Counted from the stretch's first letter, positions 26,494 through 35,430 are shown. The stretch: DNA of 64,000 nt from Imhoffiella purpurea (GCF_000585215.1 NZ_AONC01000004.1:62001-126000), one strand, 5' to 3'. Numbers and translations are program-made. The notes: generated by a model from the letters alone, not told the origin.

Positions 26494-27372
26494 GTGTCAT
26501 CACTGACCCTCGAGAGCCTCGTTCGGAATACAGGCCGTCTGCTCGCCATTCCCCGTGTGGTGGGCGAGATACTGCGGTTGCTGGACGATCCGAACAGCCG
26601 GCAGGCGGATATCGCGGCCCTTCTGGCGCAGGATCCGGCCTTGGTCGCCATCGTGCTGCGTCTGGCGAACAGTCCCGCCTTCGCGCCCGCCCGGACGGTG
26701 GATTCGGTCGACCGTGCCATCATGCTGCTGGGCCGCGACCATCTGCGGCGTCTGGTCATCGCGGGCGCGGTGACCCAGGCCTCCGAACGTCTTCCCATGC
26801 AGAGTCTCCTGCCGTTGGAGGTCTTCTGGCGACACTCCTCCTATTGTGCGGTCATCGCGCGCCTGCTGGCCGAGCGTAAGTCGCCCGATCTGATGGGGAC
26901 GGTCTTTCTCGGCGGACTCCTGCATGACCTTGGGCAGCTCGTGCTCTTCTCGCAGGCTCCCGAGGAGGCGCATTCGGCCTTTCTGAGCAGTCTGGAGCAT
27001 CCGGACGCACTGAGCCCGGAGGCCGCCGAGCGCGACGTATTGGGCTTCGATCATGCGCAACTGGGCGCCGCGCTCGCCGAACGATGGGGGCTTCCGGACG
27101 TACTCTGCGCCTGTCTCGGCTATCACCATGCGCCATTGCAGGCGCCCGAGCCCTCGCGCGCTCCGGTCGGTTTCGTGCACCTGGCGAACTCGGCGGCCCA
27201 TCTGGCCGAGCTCGATTCGCGGGATTGGCGTGACGCTCCTCCGACGGAGCCGGAGGTGCTGAAGGCGCTGGATATCGACCCCGGGCTCATCCTGGAGCTG
27301 ATCGACGAGGCCCAGTATCAGGTTCTGGCCGTCGAGGCGCTGCGCAATCCCAAGCTCGCCGACGACGGCTGA
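26494..27372 (+). CDS. HDOD domain signalling protein
   Basis: A 292-residue single-domain HDOD protein. It has LLAIPRVVGEILRLLDD, LAQDPALVAIVLRLANSPAF and AIMLLGRDHLRRLV. A residual HD-like motif, GGLLHDLGQLVLF, keeps His-Asp, which many HDOD domains have lost, but other metal ligands are not clear. GTG 26494 is supported by GGGAG about 9 bases upstream. It is paired with the HDOD gene upstream and convergent with the ZorB-like gene across 31 bases. Confidence 0.82.
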   Translation: MSSLTLESLVRNTGRLLAIPRVVGEILRLLDDPNSRQADIAALLAQDPALVAIVLRLANSPAFAPARTVDSVDRAIMLLGRDHLRRLVIAGAVTQASERLPMQSLLPLEVFWRHSSYCAVIARLLAERKSPDLMGTVFLGGLLHDLGQLVLFSQAPEEAHSAFLSSLEHPDALSPEAAERDVLGFDHAQLGAALAERWGLPDVLCACLGYHHAPLQAPEPSRAPVGFVHLANSAAHLAELDSRDWRDAPPTEPEVLKALDIDPGLILELIDEAQYQVLAVEALRNPKLADDG

Positions 27373-27403
27373 CCTCCTCCATCCCGTTTTACCTTCATCG
27401 GAT

Positions 27404-28171
27404 TCATCGCAGCGGCGTCGAATCCCGATCGGCCGGTAGCGGCGAGGCGGATGTCTGGTCGCCCAGTCCGACAGGTTCGAGGAGTCGTGCCTCGAAGTTC
27501 GTGAGCACGCTGAACTCGACCCGTCGCGATGCTCTGGGATCCTCCCGGCCTTCGCTGTCTCGCACCGGATGCGAGGACGACATGCCGACCGCGGCCACCC
27601 GGTTGCGGAACCACTCCTGATCCTTGATCCCATCGAGCCCGTAGGCGAAGCGCAGGACGGCCTGGGTGCGCTGCTGGCTCAGACCCATGTTGGCGAAATA
27701 GGCGTCCAGTGGGCTGCTGTCCGCGCTCCATTCGCTCGATGTATGGCCCTCGATGCGGATCTCGCGGATCACGGATGCGAAGGGCGTCAGTTCGGCGACG
27801 TAACGCGGCAGGAAATCGCGCAGGATCGCTTCGAATTCCGGCTTGATCCGCGAGGAACTGCGATCGAACAGCACATCCGGCTCGCGGAATCGGAGCGTCA
27901 GCGTGGGCTCGACCAGCTCAGCGTTCCAGCGCTGCAGGTCGTCCCGGAATTCGTCGTCCAGGGCCTGGTAGATGGCGTGTCTGGATTCTGCGGCGGTGGT
28001 GCGGACCTCGGTTTCCACCAGATGGACGCGCTCGACCTGGGCCATGTGGAGTACGGCCAGGAAGAGGAAGATCATCATGAGGGTCGCCATCAGGTCGGAG
28101 ACCACCAGCCAGTGGCCGTCCTCGTCGATTCCCGTCGGCTGGGCCGGCGGACGCGCGATCACCATTCTCAT
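27404..28171 (-). CDS. ZorB-like OmpA/MotB-family motor protein
   Basis: A 255-residue MotB-type protein with one transmembrane helix (about residues 22-43) containing Asp26 in VVSDLMATLMMIFLFLA. This matches the ZorB form of the ion-carrying Asp segment. The periplasmic OmpA-like peptidoglycan-binding domain reads IRIEGHTSSEW ... LSQQRTQAVLRFAYGL and ends with RASRRVEF. It overlaps the ZorA-like gene by 4 bases. In Zorya anti-phage systems ZorAB is a proton-driven motor that works with ZorC/ZorD or ZorE; none of those is encoded here. It is distinct from the flagellar MotB encoded upstream on the same strand. Confidence 0.8.
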   Translation of the reverse strand: MRMVIARPPAQPTGIDEDGHWLVVSDLMATLMMIFLFLAVLHMAQVERVHLVETEVRTTAAESRHAIYQALDDEFRDDLQRWNAELVEPTLTLRFREPDVLFDRSSSRIKPEFEAILRDFLPRYVAELTPFASVIREIRIEGHTSSEWSADSSPLDAYFANMGLSQQRTQAVLRFAYGLDGIKDQEWFRNRVAAVGMSSSHPVRDSEGREDPRASRRVEFSVLTNFEARLLEPVGLGDQTSASPLPADRDSTPLR

Positions 28172-29271
28172 GCCCGTGCCCTCCCGACCAGATCGAGATG
28201 CGGTTCGGGCCGATGGCGCGGCTCTTCAGCGGCCAGCTGACCGAGACGCCGCTGGGCGTTCAGGGCGTTGAGCACGGCCCCCTCGATGCTCTCGAGCATC
28301 GTCTTGAGCCGGGTGTCGATGGCGGGGAATGCCTCCTGGGCGCGCTCGCGCAGATCGGCGATGCTGCCGAGCACGCTTTCCAGTTCCAGGGTCTCGCGTC
28401 TCAGTCCCTGGATCGTCGTCTCCTGATCGGCGATGTGGTTGGAGATCTGCAGCGCCTGCTGGGTCAGTGCCTGCAGGCTGGCCTCGGACTGGGCGACGCC
28501 CTCGATGGCGCGGTCCAGCTGGCGCCCGAGCGCATCCATATGGTCCTTGTATTGATCCTGCCACACCAGGAGCTTCTCGACCGAACCGTCGAGTCTGCGG
28601 AAATTCTCGCCGAACTGCTCTCCCAGCTGGGCATTGAAGTCCCGGATCACGGATTCGAGCGCGGCGATGAGCTGGCGCGATCCGAGCTCGCTCAGTTGGG
28701 TTGCGAAATCCGAGAATGCGGCGATCTGCTCGCGATGGTGGCGCTCGAGCGTGTCGACGAGGCGCTCGTCGAGCAATGACATCTGATCCACGATCTGCTG
28801 GCTGGAGACGAGCTGAGCCTCGGCCAGACGGCCCTGCTGCTGGAGAAGCTCGACGAGCGGGTCCGGCTCCTGCGCGTCCGCCGTCGTCTCGGACGAGACC
28901 TGCGGATCCGGGGATCGGCCGTCGCGGCGCACCGAGAGGATCAGACGCAGCGCGGCCGAGAGCAGGATGCCGATGATGCTCGTGGTGAAGGCCAGCTTGA
29001 GGCCATCCAGCAGCAGCGGGATGCTGTACTCGATGCGCGAGGAATCGAAGTCCAGCAGCCCGATGGCGATACCCAGAAAGGTACCGAGGATACCGATGGT
29101 GGTGAGCAGCGTCGGAGCGCTCTGGTAGAAGGCGACGGCGCGTCGGCGCACGATGGCGGCAAGCGCGCCGACGAAGAGTCCGGCCATGACCAGCACGAAG
29201 AGGCCGGTGACGATCGTCGAGTCCATGCTCTCGAGGATGCTGACTATGCCCAGGGCGATCGATTCGAACAT
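28168..29271 (-). CDS. ZorA-like MotA/TolQ/ExbB-family motor protein with coiled-coil tail
   Basis: A 367-residue membrane protein. Hydrophobic segments lie at about residues 17-40, 52-75 (QSAPTLLTTIGILGTFLGIAIGL) and 90-110 (LLDGLKLAFTTSIIGILLSA), as in the proton-channel core of MotA/ExbB proteins. The remaining ~230 residues are a long helical, probably coiled-coil cytoplasmic tail, as in ZorA. ATG 29271 has GGAAGG 6 bases upstream; the longer open frame to 29418 lacks family similarity. It is cotranscribed with the ZorB-like gene and lies 218 bases downstream of motB. Confidence 0.8.
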   Translation of the reverse strand: MFESIALGIVSILESMDSTIVTGLFVLVMAGLFVGALAAIVRRRAVAFYQSAPTLLTTIGILGTFLGIAIGLLDFDSSRIEYSIPLLLDGLKLAFTTSIIGILLSAALRLILSVRRDGRSPDPQVSSETTADAQEPDPLVELLQQQGRLAEAQLVSSQQIVDQMSLLDERLVDTLERHHREQIAAFSDFATQLSELGSRQLIAALESVIRDFNAQLGEQFGENFRRLDGSVEKLLVWQDQYKDHMDALGRQLDRAIEGVAQSEASLQALTQQALQISNHIADQETTIQGLRRETLELESVLGSIADLRERAQEAFPAIDTRLKTMLESIEGAVLNALNAQRRLGQLAAEEPRHRPEPHLDLVGRARA

Positions 29272-29489
29272 GCTGTACCTTCCATCCGTCCGGATTCGGG
29301 TGGTGATGGGGCGCGGGACGCTGGGGCGTTCCACGCGATCCACGATGTCTGTCGAATCGAATGCAGGATCGGGGCCAGGCGAGGCTGGAGCGGGTCCGTG
29401 GAGCACGAGAGGCCCCACTCCCGGTCAGGATGTCAAGATGTCGACTCCGGGGCGGCCGGGGCGGCGGGGATGGTGGAGTCGGGTGCCGG

Positions 29490-30377
29490 TCAGGGCTCGA
29501 TCAGCTGTTGGATCGGCGCGCTCGGTTCCTCGTGAATGGCCTCGTCGGCCTTCCTGTTCATGACGATGATGCTGATGCGCCGGTTGATCGGATTGTTCGG
29601 GTCGTTCTTGTCGAACGGGACGGTCGAGGCGAAGCCGACCACCCGCCCGACCTTGTCCTCGTGCATGCCGCCCGCGATGAGCGCCCGGCGCGCGGCGTTG
29701 GCACGCTCGGTGGAGAGCTCCCAGTTGCTGTAGCTGCCGCTGAGAGGGCGCGCATCCGTATGTCCGGTGATGCTGATGCGGTTGGGCACCTCGTTGATGA
29801 TGGATCCGAGCTCCTCGAGGATCTCATCCGTGTAGTCCTTGAGCTTGGCGCTGCCGAGGTCGAACATGGTGCGGTTCTCCTTGTCGACGATCTGGATGCG
29901 CAGACCCTCCGGCATGATGTCGATCAGCAGCTGGTCCTTGTAGGGCGCGAGCGTCTGGCTCTTGTCCAGCGACTCCTCCAGCACCTTGCGCAGCGATTCG
30001 AGGCGTTCGCGGTCGAGCGCCTCGGCCATCTCGTCGATCTGCTCCTGCGTTTCCATGGGCTCTAGCGGGTTGTCTGGCGGCCCCATGTCGATCGCCCCCT
30101 CGAAATCGATGATGGACGGCTTGGATCCCGTTCCCTCGCCGACGGATTGAGAGGAGGAGGTGGCGACGCCCTCGAAGGCCGAGGGGTTGTTGAAATACTC
30201 CGAGATGGCGGCCTTCTGCGCGTCGGTGGTCGACCCCAGGATCCAGAGCAGCATGAAGAAGGCCATCATGGCGGTCGCGAAATCGGCGAAGGCGATCTTC
30301 CAGGCCCCGCCGTGATGACCGCCTCCCTTGAAGACCTTCTTGACGATGATGGGCTGCTTGTTGGTGTCGATGGCCAT
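29490..30377 (-). CDS. motB: Flagellar motor stator protein MotB
   Basis: MotB anchors the stator to peptidoglycan and forms the proton path with MotA. The 295-residue protein has one transmembrane helix with the proton-binding Asp32 in FADFATAMMAFFMLLW, a plug and linker region, and a C-terminal OmpA-like domain (ISITGHTDARPL, NWELSTERANAARRAL, NRRISIIV). The GGG-HH-GGAWK N-terminus is typical. It follows motA by 15 bases. The 218-base gap to the ZorA-like gene holds that gene's ribosome site and no other feature I can support. Confidence 0.93.
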   Translation of the reverse strand: MAIDTNKQPIIVKKVFKGGGHHGGAWKIAFADFATAMMAFFMLLWILGSTTDAQKAAISEYFNNPSAFEGVATSSSQSVGEGTGSKPSIIDFEGAIDMGPPDNPLEPMETQEQIDEMAEALDRERLESLRKVLEESLDKSQTLAPYKDQLLIDIMPEGLRIQIVDKENRTMFDLGSAKLKDYTDEILEELGSIINEVPNRISITGHTDARPLSGSYSNWELSTERANAARRALIAGGMHEDKVGRVVGFASTVPFDKNDPNNPINRRISIIVMNRKADEAIHEEPSAPIQQLIEP

Positions 30378-30392
30378 GCCGGATGACTCCTG

Positions 30393-31247
30393 TCAGCTCC
30401 CGCCGCGCAGCTGCTGCTCCAGCTCGGTGAAGCTGGGCCTGAAATCGGGCGGCATGGTCTTGCGGCCGAACTCGACCGCGACCTGAGGGCTGTAGCCCTG
30501 GACGTTGGCGAGGATGCAGGCCTTGAGGCAGGTGAGGTAGCTGGTTTCCTGGGCGGCGAGATCCTCGAGCAGGCTGGCGATCGGGCTGACGAAGCCGTAG
30601 GAGATGAGAATGCCGCTGAGCGTGCCGACCAAGGCCGCGGCGACCAGGTTTCCCAGCTCGGACATGGGGCCTCCGAGCGCGGCCATGGTGTGGACGATGC
30701 CGAGCACCGCCGCCACGATGCCGAATGCGGGCAGACCGTCGCCGACCCGCTGGATGGCGTGCGCCGGTTTCTCGGCATCGTGATGATGGGTGGTGAGCTC
30801 GACCTCCATGAGATTGTCGAGCTCGAAGGGGTTCATGTTGCCGCTGACGACCAGCCGCATGTAGTCCGAGATGAATTCGCAGGCGTGATGATCCTTGAGC
30901 AGGCGCGGGAATTTCTGGAAGAGAGGGCTGTTCTGCGGCTCCTCGATATCGGACTCGATCCCCATCAGCCCTTCCTTGCGTGCCTTGGTGAAGAGGGCGT
31001 ACATGAAGCCCAGCGCCTCCATGTAGTCGGCCTTCTTGTATTTCGGTCCCTTGAAGAGGCTGGGAATGGATTTGAGCGATTTGATGACCACCCCCATGGG
31101 GTTGGCGATGATGAAGCCGCCGAAGGCCGCGCCCAGGATGATGACGAGCTCGAACGGCTGCCAGAGCGCAGCGATGTGGCCGCCGGCCATGCTGAATCCG
31201 CCCAGGACGGATGCGAATACGACGATGGCGCCAAGGATCAGATTCAC
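30393..31247 (-). CDS. motA: Flagellar motor stator protein MotA
   Basis: MotA is the four-helix stator subunit that generates torque on FliG. The 284-residue protein begins with hydrophobic helices (LILGAIVVFASVLGGF, ELVIILGAAFGGFIIA). A cytoplasmic domain includes MRLVVSGNMNPFELDNLME, and two C-terminal helices follow (AFGIVAAVLGIVHTMA, LVGTLSGILISYGFVSP). GTG 31247 has AGAGGG about 8 bases upstream and gives the family N-terminus; the open frame to 31373 extends beyond it. It is divergent from an HDOD gene and may be read from a weak sigma-28-like site at 31270-31296. Confidence 0.93.
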   Translation of the reverse strand: MNLILGAIVVFASVLGGFSMAGGHIAALWQPFELVIILGAAFGGFIIANPMGVVIKSLKSIPSLFKGPKYKKADYMEALGFMYALFTKARKEGLMGIESDIEEPQNSPLFQKFPRLLKDHHACEFISDYMRLVVSGNMNPFELDNLMEVELTTHHHDAEKPAHAIQRVGDGLPAFGIVAAVLGIVHTMAALGGPMSELGNLVAAALVGTLSGILISYGFVSPIASLLEDLAAQETSYLTCLKACILANVQGYSPQVAVEFGRKTMPPDFRPSFTELEQQLRGGS

Positions 31248-31269
31248 GCGACGGAACCCTCTGGGACGT

Positions 31270-31296
31270 TGCCCGGCGTTGAGATGGACCGCTTGA
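31270..31296 (-). promoter_or_regulatory. Weak sigma-28-like promoter candidate for motA
   Basis: On the reverse strand TCAAGCGG (31296-31289), an 11-base spacer, then GCCGGGCA (31277-31270). The -35 and spacing agree with the two better sigma-28 sites in this window, but the -10 keeps only GCCG and one later base of GCCGATAA. motA starts 23 bases downstream. Stator genes are often FliA-dependent, which supports the call modestly. Confidence 0.35.
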
Positions 31297-31390
31297 GGGG
31301 CGGGCCGATAGCGGAAGATAATAATGAATTCGTGCCGCTCGTGCTCGGTCAACCAACGCGGGGCGGCGATCAATGGGGGAGGGTTCGAAC

Positions 31391-32812
31391 GTGCTGTCGA
31401 GCTGGTTGAGCAGGGTGACGGCGGATGCCGCGCCCGAGGAACTGCCCGTGCTGGCGCGGACCCGGCGCCGTCTCCCCCGGGTTCTGGAGGACGATCTCGC
31501 CCCGAGGCGCACGCTGGCGATGGCGATCATGGAGGATCCGGGGCTGGCGCTGCGGGTGCTGCAGAGCGCGAACGCCATCCCGCATCGTCATTTCGGCGCC
31601 GAGCTCTTCATGCTCGAGGACGCGGCCCACATGCTGGGCTGTCAGCGGCTACTCGGGATCGCGACCGAGGCGAGCCAGGCCGAGGAGGTGCTCGACGCCA
31701 ATCGTCTGGAGCACTATCGGCGCAGCGCCGGACGCGCGGTCCTGGCGGCCTTGCTGGCCCAGGATTGGGCTCGGATCGATCGCGACCGCTTTCCCTCCGA
31801 GGTCAGCCTGGCGGCCCTGCTCAACAATCTGGGCGAGCTCTATCTGCTCGCGCATGGCGATGCCCGAATGGCGCGCTATCTGGAGATGGTCGAGGTTCTT
31901 CACATCTTTCCGCACGAGGCGGAATACATGTCTCTGGGGGAGAGTCTCGAGGAACTGGGGCATGTGCTGGCGGTGCGCTGGGGGCTGCCCGAGATGGTCC
32001 GGGAGGCGATGCGGGCCCGCAATGCCCAGCATCTGAGGACCCTGTGCGTCATGCTGGCGACTCAGACGGCGCGCTATGCGTTTGCCGGATGGCGGCATCC
32101 GTCCCAGTTCACCGACCTGCGCCTGGCCGCCGAGATGCTCGACATGGACATCGCCTCGCTCATCCAGCGGGTCAATCAGGTCCTGGATGATTTCAACCGG
32201 ATCGCGGCGAATTACGGTGTCTCGGCGCTCTCTCGGCTGCCGATCCACGCCGAGGGTGTCCTGATGTCGGGCGCCAGGCCCACCGAGCCGACCAGCGTCT
32301 GTCTGGCCCCGAGACGTGACGACTATCTGGCGGCGGAGCATCAGCTGAAGGGATCCGATCCGATGGATCGGGGCTGGCTGTTGACGTCGCTTCTGCGTGG
32401 GCTGCACCGGGGACTCGGGTTGAATCGGGTGGTGTTCGCGAGCTATTCCGACCACGCCCATGCCTTCAGGCCCGAGTATCTGGCCGGGACGGATTTCGAG
32501 CCGGCCTTCAACCGGTTCACTCTGTCGGTCGCCGAGGCCGGGTGTCTGGGTGACCTGATGCAGCGTCCGGCGTCCTTGTGGTTGAGCGACGAGAACGCGG
32601 CCGAACTGCTGCCGCGCCTGCCCCGACCGCTCTTGGAGCTGATCGGAGTCGAGCGATTCTTCGTCAAGTCGCTTTGGGTCGGGGGGCGGCCGGTCGGCAT
32701 CGTTCATGCCGATCGGCGCACCGCCGACTGTCGGCTCGACGCCGCGGCCTATGATGCCTTTCGTCGGCTGGTGGACTTGGCCGGGGATGCCTTGGAACGG
32801 AGGGCGGCGTGA
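31391..32812 (+). CDS. HDOD domain protein with C-terminal GAF-like region
   Basis: A 473-residue cytoplasmic protein. An HDOD domain fills about residues 10-200 (LAMAIMEDPGLALRVLQSAN, AAHMLGCQRLLGI, LLNNLGELYLL, where the HD pair is NN, so no hydrolase activity is expected). The C-terminal third (about 305-470) resembles a GAF-type domain (LLRGLHRGLGLNRVVFASYS, FFVKSLWVGGRPVGIVHADR). GTG 31391 follows a GGGGGAGGG ribosome site; ATG 31373 in the same frame is the alternative. It is divergent from motA. It probably integrates a small-molecule signal. Confidence 0.8.
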   Translation: MLSSWLSRVTADAAPEELPVLARTRRRLPRVLEDDLAPRRTLAMAIMEDPGLALRVLQSANAIPHRHFGAELFMLEDAAHMLGCQRLLGIATEASQAEEVLDANRLEHYRRSAGRAVLAALLAQDWARIDRDRFPSEVSLAALLNNLGELYLLAHGDARMARYLEMVEVLHIFPHEAEYMSLGESLEELGHVLAVRWGLPEMVREAMRARNAQHLRTLCVMLATQTARYAFAGWRHPSQFTDLRLAAEMLDMDIASLIQRVNQVLDDFNRIAANYGVSALSRLPIHAEGVLMSGARPTEPTSVCLAPRRDDYLAAEHQLKGSDPMDRGWLLTSLLRGLHRGLGLNRVVFASYSDHAHAFRPEYLAGTDFEPAFNRFTLSVAEAGCLGDLMQRPASLWLSDENAAELLPRLPRPLLELIGVERFFVKSLWVGGRPVGIVHADRRTADCRLDAAAYDAFRRLVDLAGDALERRAA

Positions 32813-32834
32813 GCCGCTGACCGCCTCAGGGGGA

Positions 32835-33116
32835 TCAGAGGTCCGGATCCCGTGCCGCGCGGCGCCGCTGAACGGTGGTGAGCGCCATCTCGACCGCCTC
32901 GCTCACCTGCTGGCGCATCCGGTCGTGCTCCGCGTCGGTCAGATGGGAGGCCAGGTCGATCGAGTGTCTGATGTAACGTGGGGGGAGGCCGTTGAGCGCG
33001 ACGCAGGCGATGTCCTCGATATAGGTCGGCTCGTTCGGCGCCTGGTCCGCCTCGATGACCTCGCGGATGCGCTCCATGACGAGCCGCTCGTAATAGTTGC
33101 CGATGTTGGATGGCAT
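32835..33116 (-). CDS. ComFB family protein
   Basis: A 93-residue protein with the ComFB pattern: NIGNYYERLVMERI near the start, then EDIACVALNGLPPRYIRHSIDLA, then a C-terminal helix. ComFB was named from a competence operon, and members of the family have more recently been reported as cyclic di-GMP receptors. The ATG at 33116 has AGGTG 7 bases upstream; the open frame to 33212 is not needed. It is convergent with the HDOD gene across 22 bases and divergent from the atypical PilZ gene. Confidence 0.8.
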   Translation of the reverse strand: MPSNIGNYYERLVMERIREVIEADQAPNEPTYIEDIACVALNGLPPRYIRHSIDLASHLTDAEHDRMRQQVSEAVEMALTTVQRRRAARDPDL

Positions 33117-33295
33117 CTGAGCACCTGTTCGGGTGGATGGTTTTGTTGTCGTCTCGTCTCGGGCGCTGCCCTTGGGATTCGGACGGCAAGATCCGATCTT
33201 AGCAAGAGCCACCCTCTGGGTGTGAATCCCTTCCCCCCTTGACCCTGAAGCGGTTAGGATCGGTCTAGCATGGTCTGGTATAGCGCGGTGTCCGC

Positions 33296-33850
33296 ATGAC
33301 GAACGAGATCTGGAGCGAGGTGCTCGGCGATGGACTCGCGGTGAGTCTGGAGCTTCCGGTCGGACCGAGCGAGCGTCCGATCACCGCCGGCGATTCGGCG
33401 GCCCATCTGCTCGAGGCCATCGCCCTGATCGAAGACGCTGGCCCGCAGCGTCCCAAGGACGAACCTCAGGCTCCCGATCTGCAGCGGCTCGAGGTCAAGA
33501 TCGATCTGCTGACGGATTTGGTCTCGTCGCTGCTCGCCGATCGGATACCGCGGGGGACTCCCGTGACCGTCAGCGCCGATGGCCTGGTGCTTTCCACCTG
33601 TTCGCTGGCTTCGGACTGCGATCGCATCGAGATCTATCCTTGTCACTGGCTTGCTCAGCCCGTGGTTCTGGAGCTGGGACCGATCCTGGTTCGGGATGGT
33701 GTCTGCGGTGCAAGCTGGCGCTCTCCGGATCCGGTCCTGCGCGATGCGATCGGTCGATGGGTGTTCCGTATCCACAGGCGCGAGGTGGCCCGAAGGCGGA
33801 TGCAGGGCGGTGCTGTCGCCGGTCCGGACGTCTCGCGGCGGGACCTCTAG
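33296..33850 (+). CDS. Atypical PilZ-like protein upstream of fleQ
   Basis: A 184-residue protein. A central helix with heptad character (DLQRLEVKIDLLTDLVSSLL, about residues 61-80) precedes a PilZ-like beta region that keeps only SADGL of the usual [D/N]xSxxG motif and lacks RxxxR. A C-terminal helix follows (DAIGRWVFRIHRREVARRRM). The arrangement resembles tetrameric PilZ proteins such as XC6012 of Xanthomonas, which assemble through a helical bundle. The position directly before fleQ suggests a flagellar control role. Cyclic di-GMP binding is doubtful given the missing arginines. The ribosome site is weak. Confidence 0.65.
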   Translation: MTNEIWSEVLGDGLAVSLELPVGPSERPITAGDSAAHLLEAIALIEDAGPQRPKDEPQAPDLQRLEVKIDLLTDLVSSLLADRIPRGTPVTVSADGLVLSTCSLASDCDRIEIYPCHWLAQPVVLELGPILVRDGVCGASWRSPDPVLRDAIGRWVFRIHRREVARRRMQGGAVAGPDVSRRDL

Positions 33851-34047
33851 TCATTGCCGTCCAGGGCCGTGGCGGGAAGCGCGATCCGTCTTCTTTCCGT
33901 TGCGTTTCAGTGAATCATTGGCTTTTGGGCGTCCTTGGACGCGCCGGGAATCATCTCGGGGCCGCGATTGACGGCACCGATCAAGCAAATTAGTTCAGAA
34001 TATCCAGGGATTGCGTAAGGTCTTATGGACTCGGGGAATCCGCACAG

Positions 34048-35430
34048 GTGTTGAGAATCGGTCTGCACGGTCAGGAGTGGGCGCGTATCAGGACCGCTTG
34101 CGTCCTGGAGTTCCTCGGCTGCGAGGTCTGCGTGGTCGAGGTCCCGAGCGCGATTCCCTCGGATCTGGCTGCGCTCTGGCTCTGCGGCACGCCCTCCGAG
34201 CTGGAGCGCATCCTGGGTGTCCTGCCGGCCTCTCTCTCCATGCCGCTGGTCTGTCAGCCGACGGACGATTGCGGATTGAAGGAGGCCGGACTGCAACGTC
34301 GGGCCTTCGTCGTCTCGCCCATGACCCCCGGCCAGGTCATTCATGTCCTGCAGAGGATACGGAGCGAGATGGGGCCGGGCGCCGAGATGGATGTCGGACT
34401 GGTCGGTCGGCATTCGAGCATGCTGAACGTCAAGCGGCTCATCGCCCAGGTTGCCGACACGGATGCCACGGTGCTGATCCTCGGCGAGACCGGATCGGGC
34501 AAGGAGGTGGTGGCGCGCGCCATCCATGCCGCCTCGAGCCGCTCGAACAGACCCTTCGTCGCGGTCAATTGCGGGGCCATTCCGCCGGATTTGCTGGAGA
34601 GCGAGCTGTTCGGGCACGAGAAAGGTGCCTTTACCGGTGCTTTCACTGCGCGTGCCGGCCGCTTCGAGCTGGCCGCGGACGGCGTGCTCTTCCTCGATGA
34701 GATCGGCGACATGCCCTTGCCGATGCAGGTCAAGCTGCTGCGCGTGCTGCAGGAACGGACCTTCGAGCGGGTCGGCTCGAACAAGCCGCTGCAGACCAAT
34801 GCGCGCGTCATCTCGGCGACCCATCGCAATCTCGAGGAGGCGGTGGGTGCCGGCAATTTTCGTCAGGATCTCTTCTTTCGTCTCAACGTCTTTCCCATCG
34901 ACCTTCCGCCGCTGCGCGAGCGGCGCACCGACATCCCGCTGCTGATCGCGACGCTCGAGCGCCGTCTCGCGGATCAGGGCGGAAACCCGGCCAACCTCAC
35001 CCCGGCGGTGGTCGATCATCTCCAATCGCTCGGCTGGCCCGGCAACATCCGCGAGCTGGCCAATCTGCTCGAACAGCTGTCCATCATGTATCCGGAGCAG
35101 CTGGTCGATCTCGCTCAGTTGCCGCCGAGATTTCGGCCCCCCGAGCTGGATCCCGTGCTCGAGCCCTTGCAGCCGCACTCTCCCGAGCCCGGCGTCCGGG
35201 ACGAGGTCGTGCTCGGCGGCACGGTCATGGGGCTGCCTCCCGAGGGGACCGAGCTGCGCGAGTACATGAACGATCTGGAGCGTCAGATGATCGTCATCGC
35301 GCTCGCCGAGAACGATTTCGTGGTTGCGCGCGCGGCGCGCCGGCTCGGGATGCGTCGCACGACCCTGGTTGAGCGGATGCGCAAATTCGGTCTCGAGCGC
35401 GACGCCCGCGATGACATCCAGGATCTCTGA
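34048..35430 (+). CDS. fleQ: Flagellar master regulator FleQ, sigma-54-dependent activator
   Basis: A 460-residue bacterial enhancer-binding protein. The N-terminal ~115 residues are a receiver-like FleQ domain without phosphorylation residues. The AAA+ domain has Walker A GETGSGKE (from residue 146), the sigma-54-contact loop GAFTGA (from 193), Walker [11 protein letters not shown] and the arginine region [14 protein letters not shown]. The C-terminal Fis-type helix-turn-helix reads [18 protein letters not shown]. FleQ activates early flagellar genes and in Pseudomonas responds to cyclic di-GMP and to FlhG/FleN, also encoded here. GTG 34048 is the chosen start; TTG 34051 is possible. The 197-base gap upstream has TTGACG at 33968 but no good -10. 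Confidence 0.92.
   Translation: MLRIGLHGQEWARIRTACVLEFLGCEVCVVEVPSAIPSDLAALWLCGTPSELERILGVLPASLSMPLVCQPTDDCGLKEAGLQRRAFVVSPMTPGQVIHVLQRIRSEMGPGAEMDVGLVGRHSSMLNVKRLIAQVADTDATVLILGETGSGKEVVARAIHAASSRSNRPFVAVNCGAIPPDLLESELFGHEKGAFTGAFTARAGRFELAADGVLFLDEIGDMPLPMQVKLLRVLQERTFERVGSNKPLQTNARVISATHRNLEEAVGAGNFRQDLFFRLNVFPIDLPPLRERRTDIPLLIATLERRLADQGGNPANLTPAVVDHLQSLGWPGNIRELANLLEQLSIMYPEQLVDLAQLPPRFRPPELDPVLEPLQPHSPEPGVRDEVVLGGTVMGLPPEGTELREYMNDLERQMIVIALAENDFVVARAARRLGMRRTTLVERMRKFGLERDARDDIQDL

Noticed and set aside
31304-31311. GCCGATAG on the forward strand between motA and the HDOD gene
   Set aside because: A good -10 alone; no TAAAG/TCAAG element lies 11 bases upstream, so a sigma-28 promoter for the HDOD gene is not supported.
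33929-33942. GCGTCC-TT-GGACGC hairpin in the gap before fleQ
   Set aside because: Six-bp stem with no downstream T run on either strand; the position gives no clear role.
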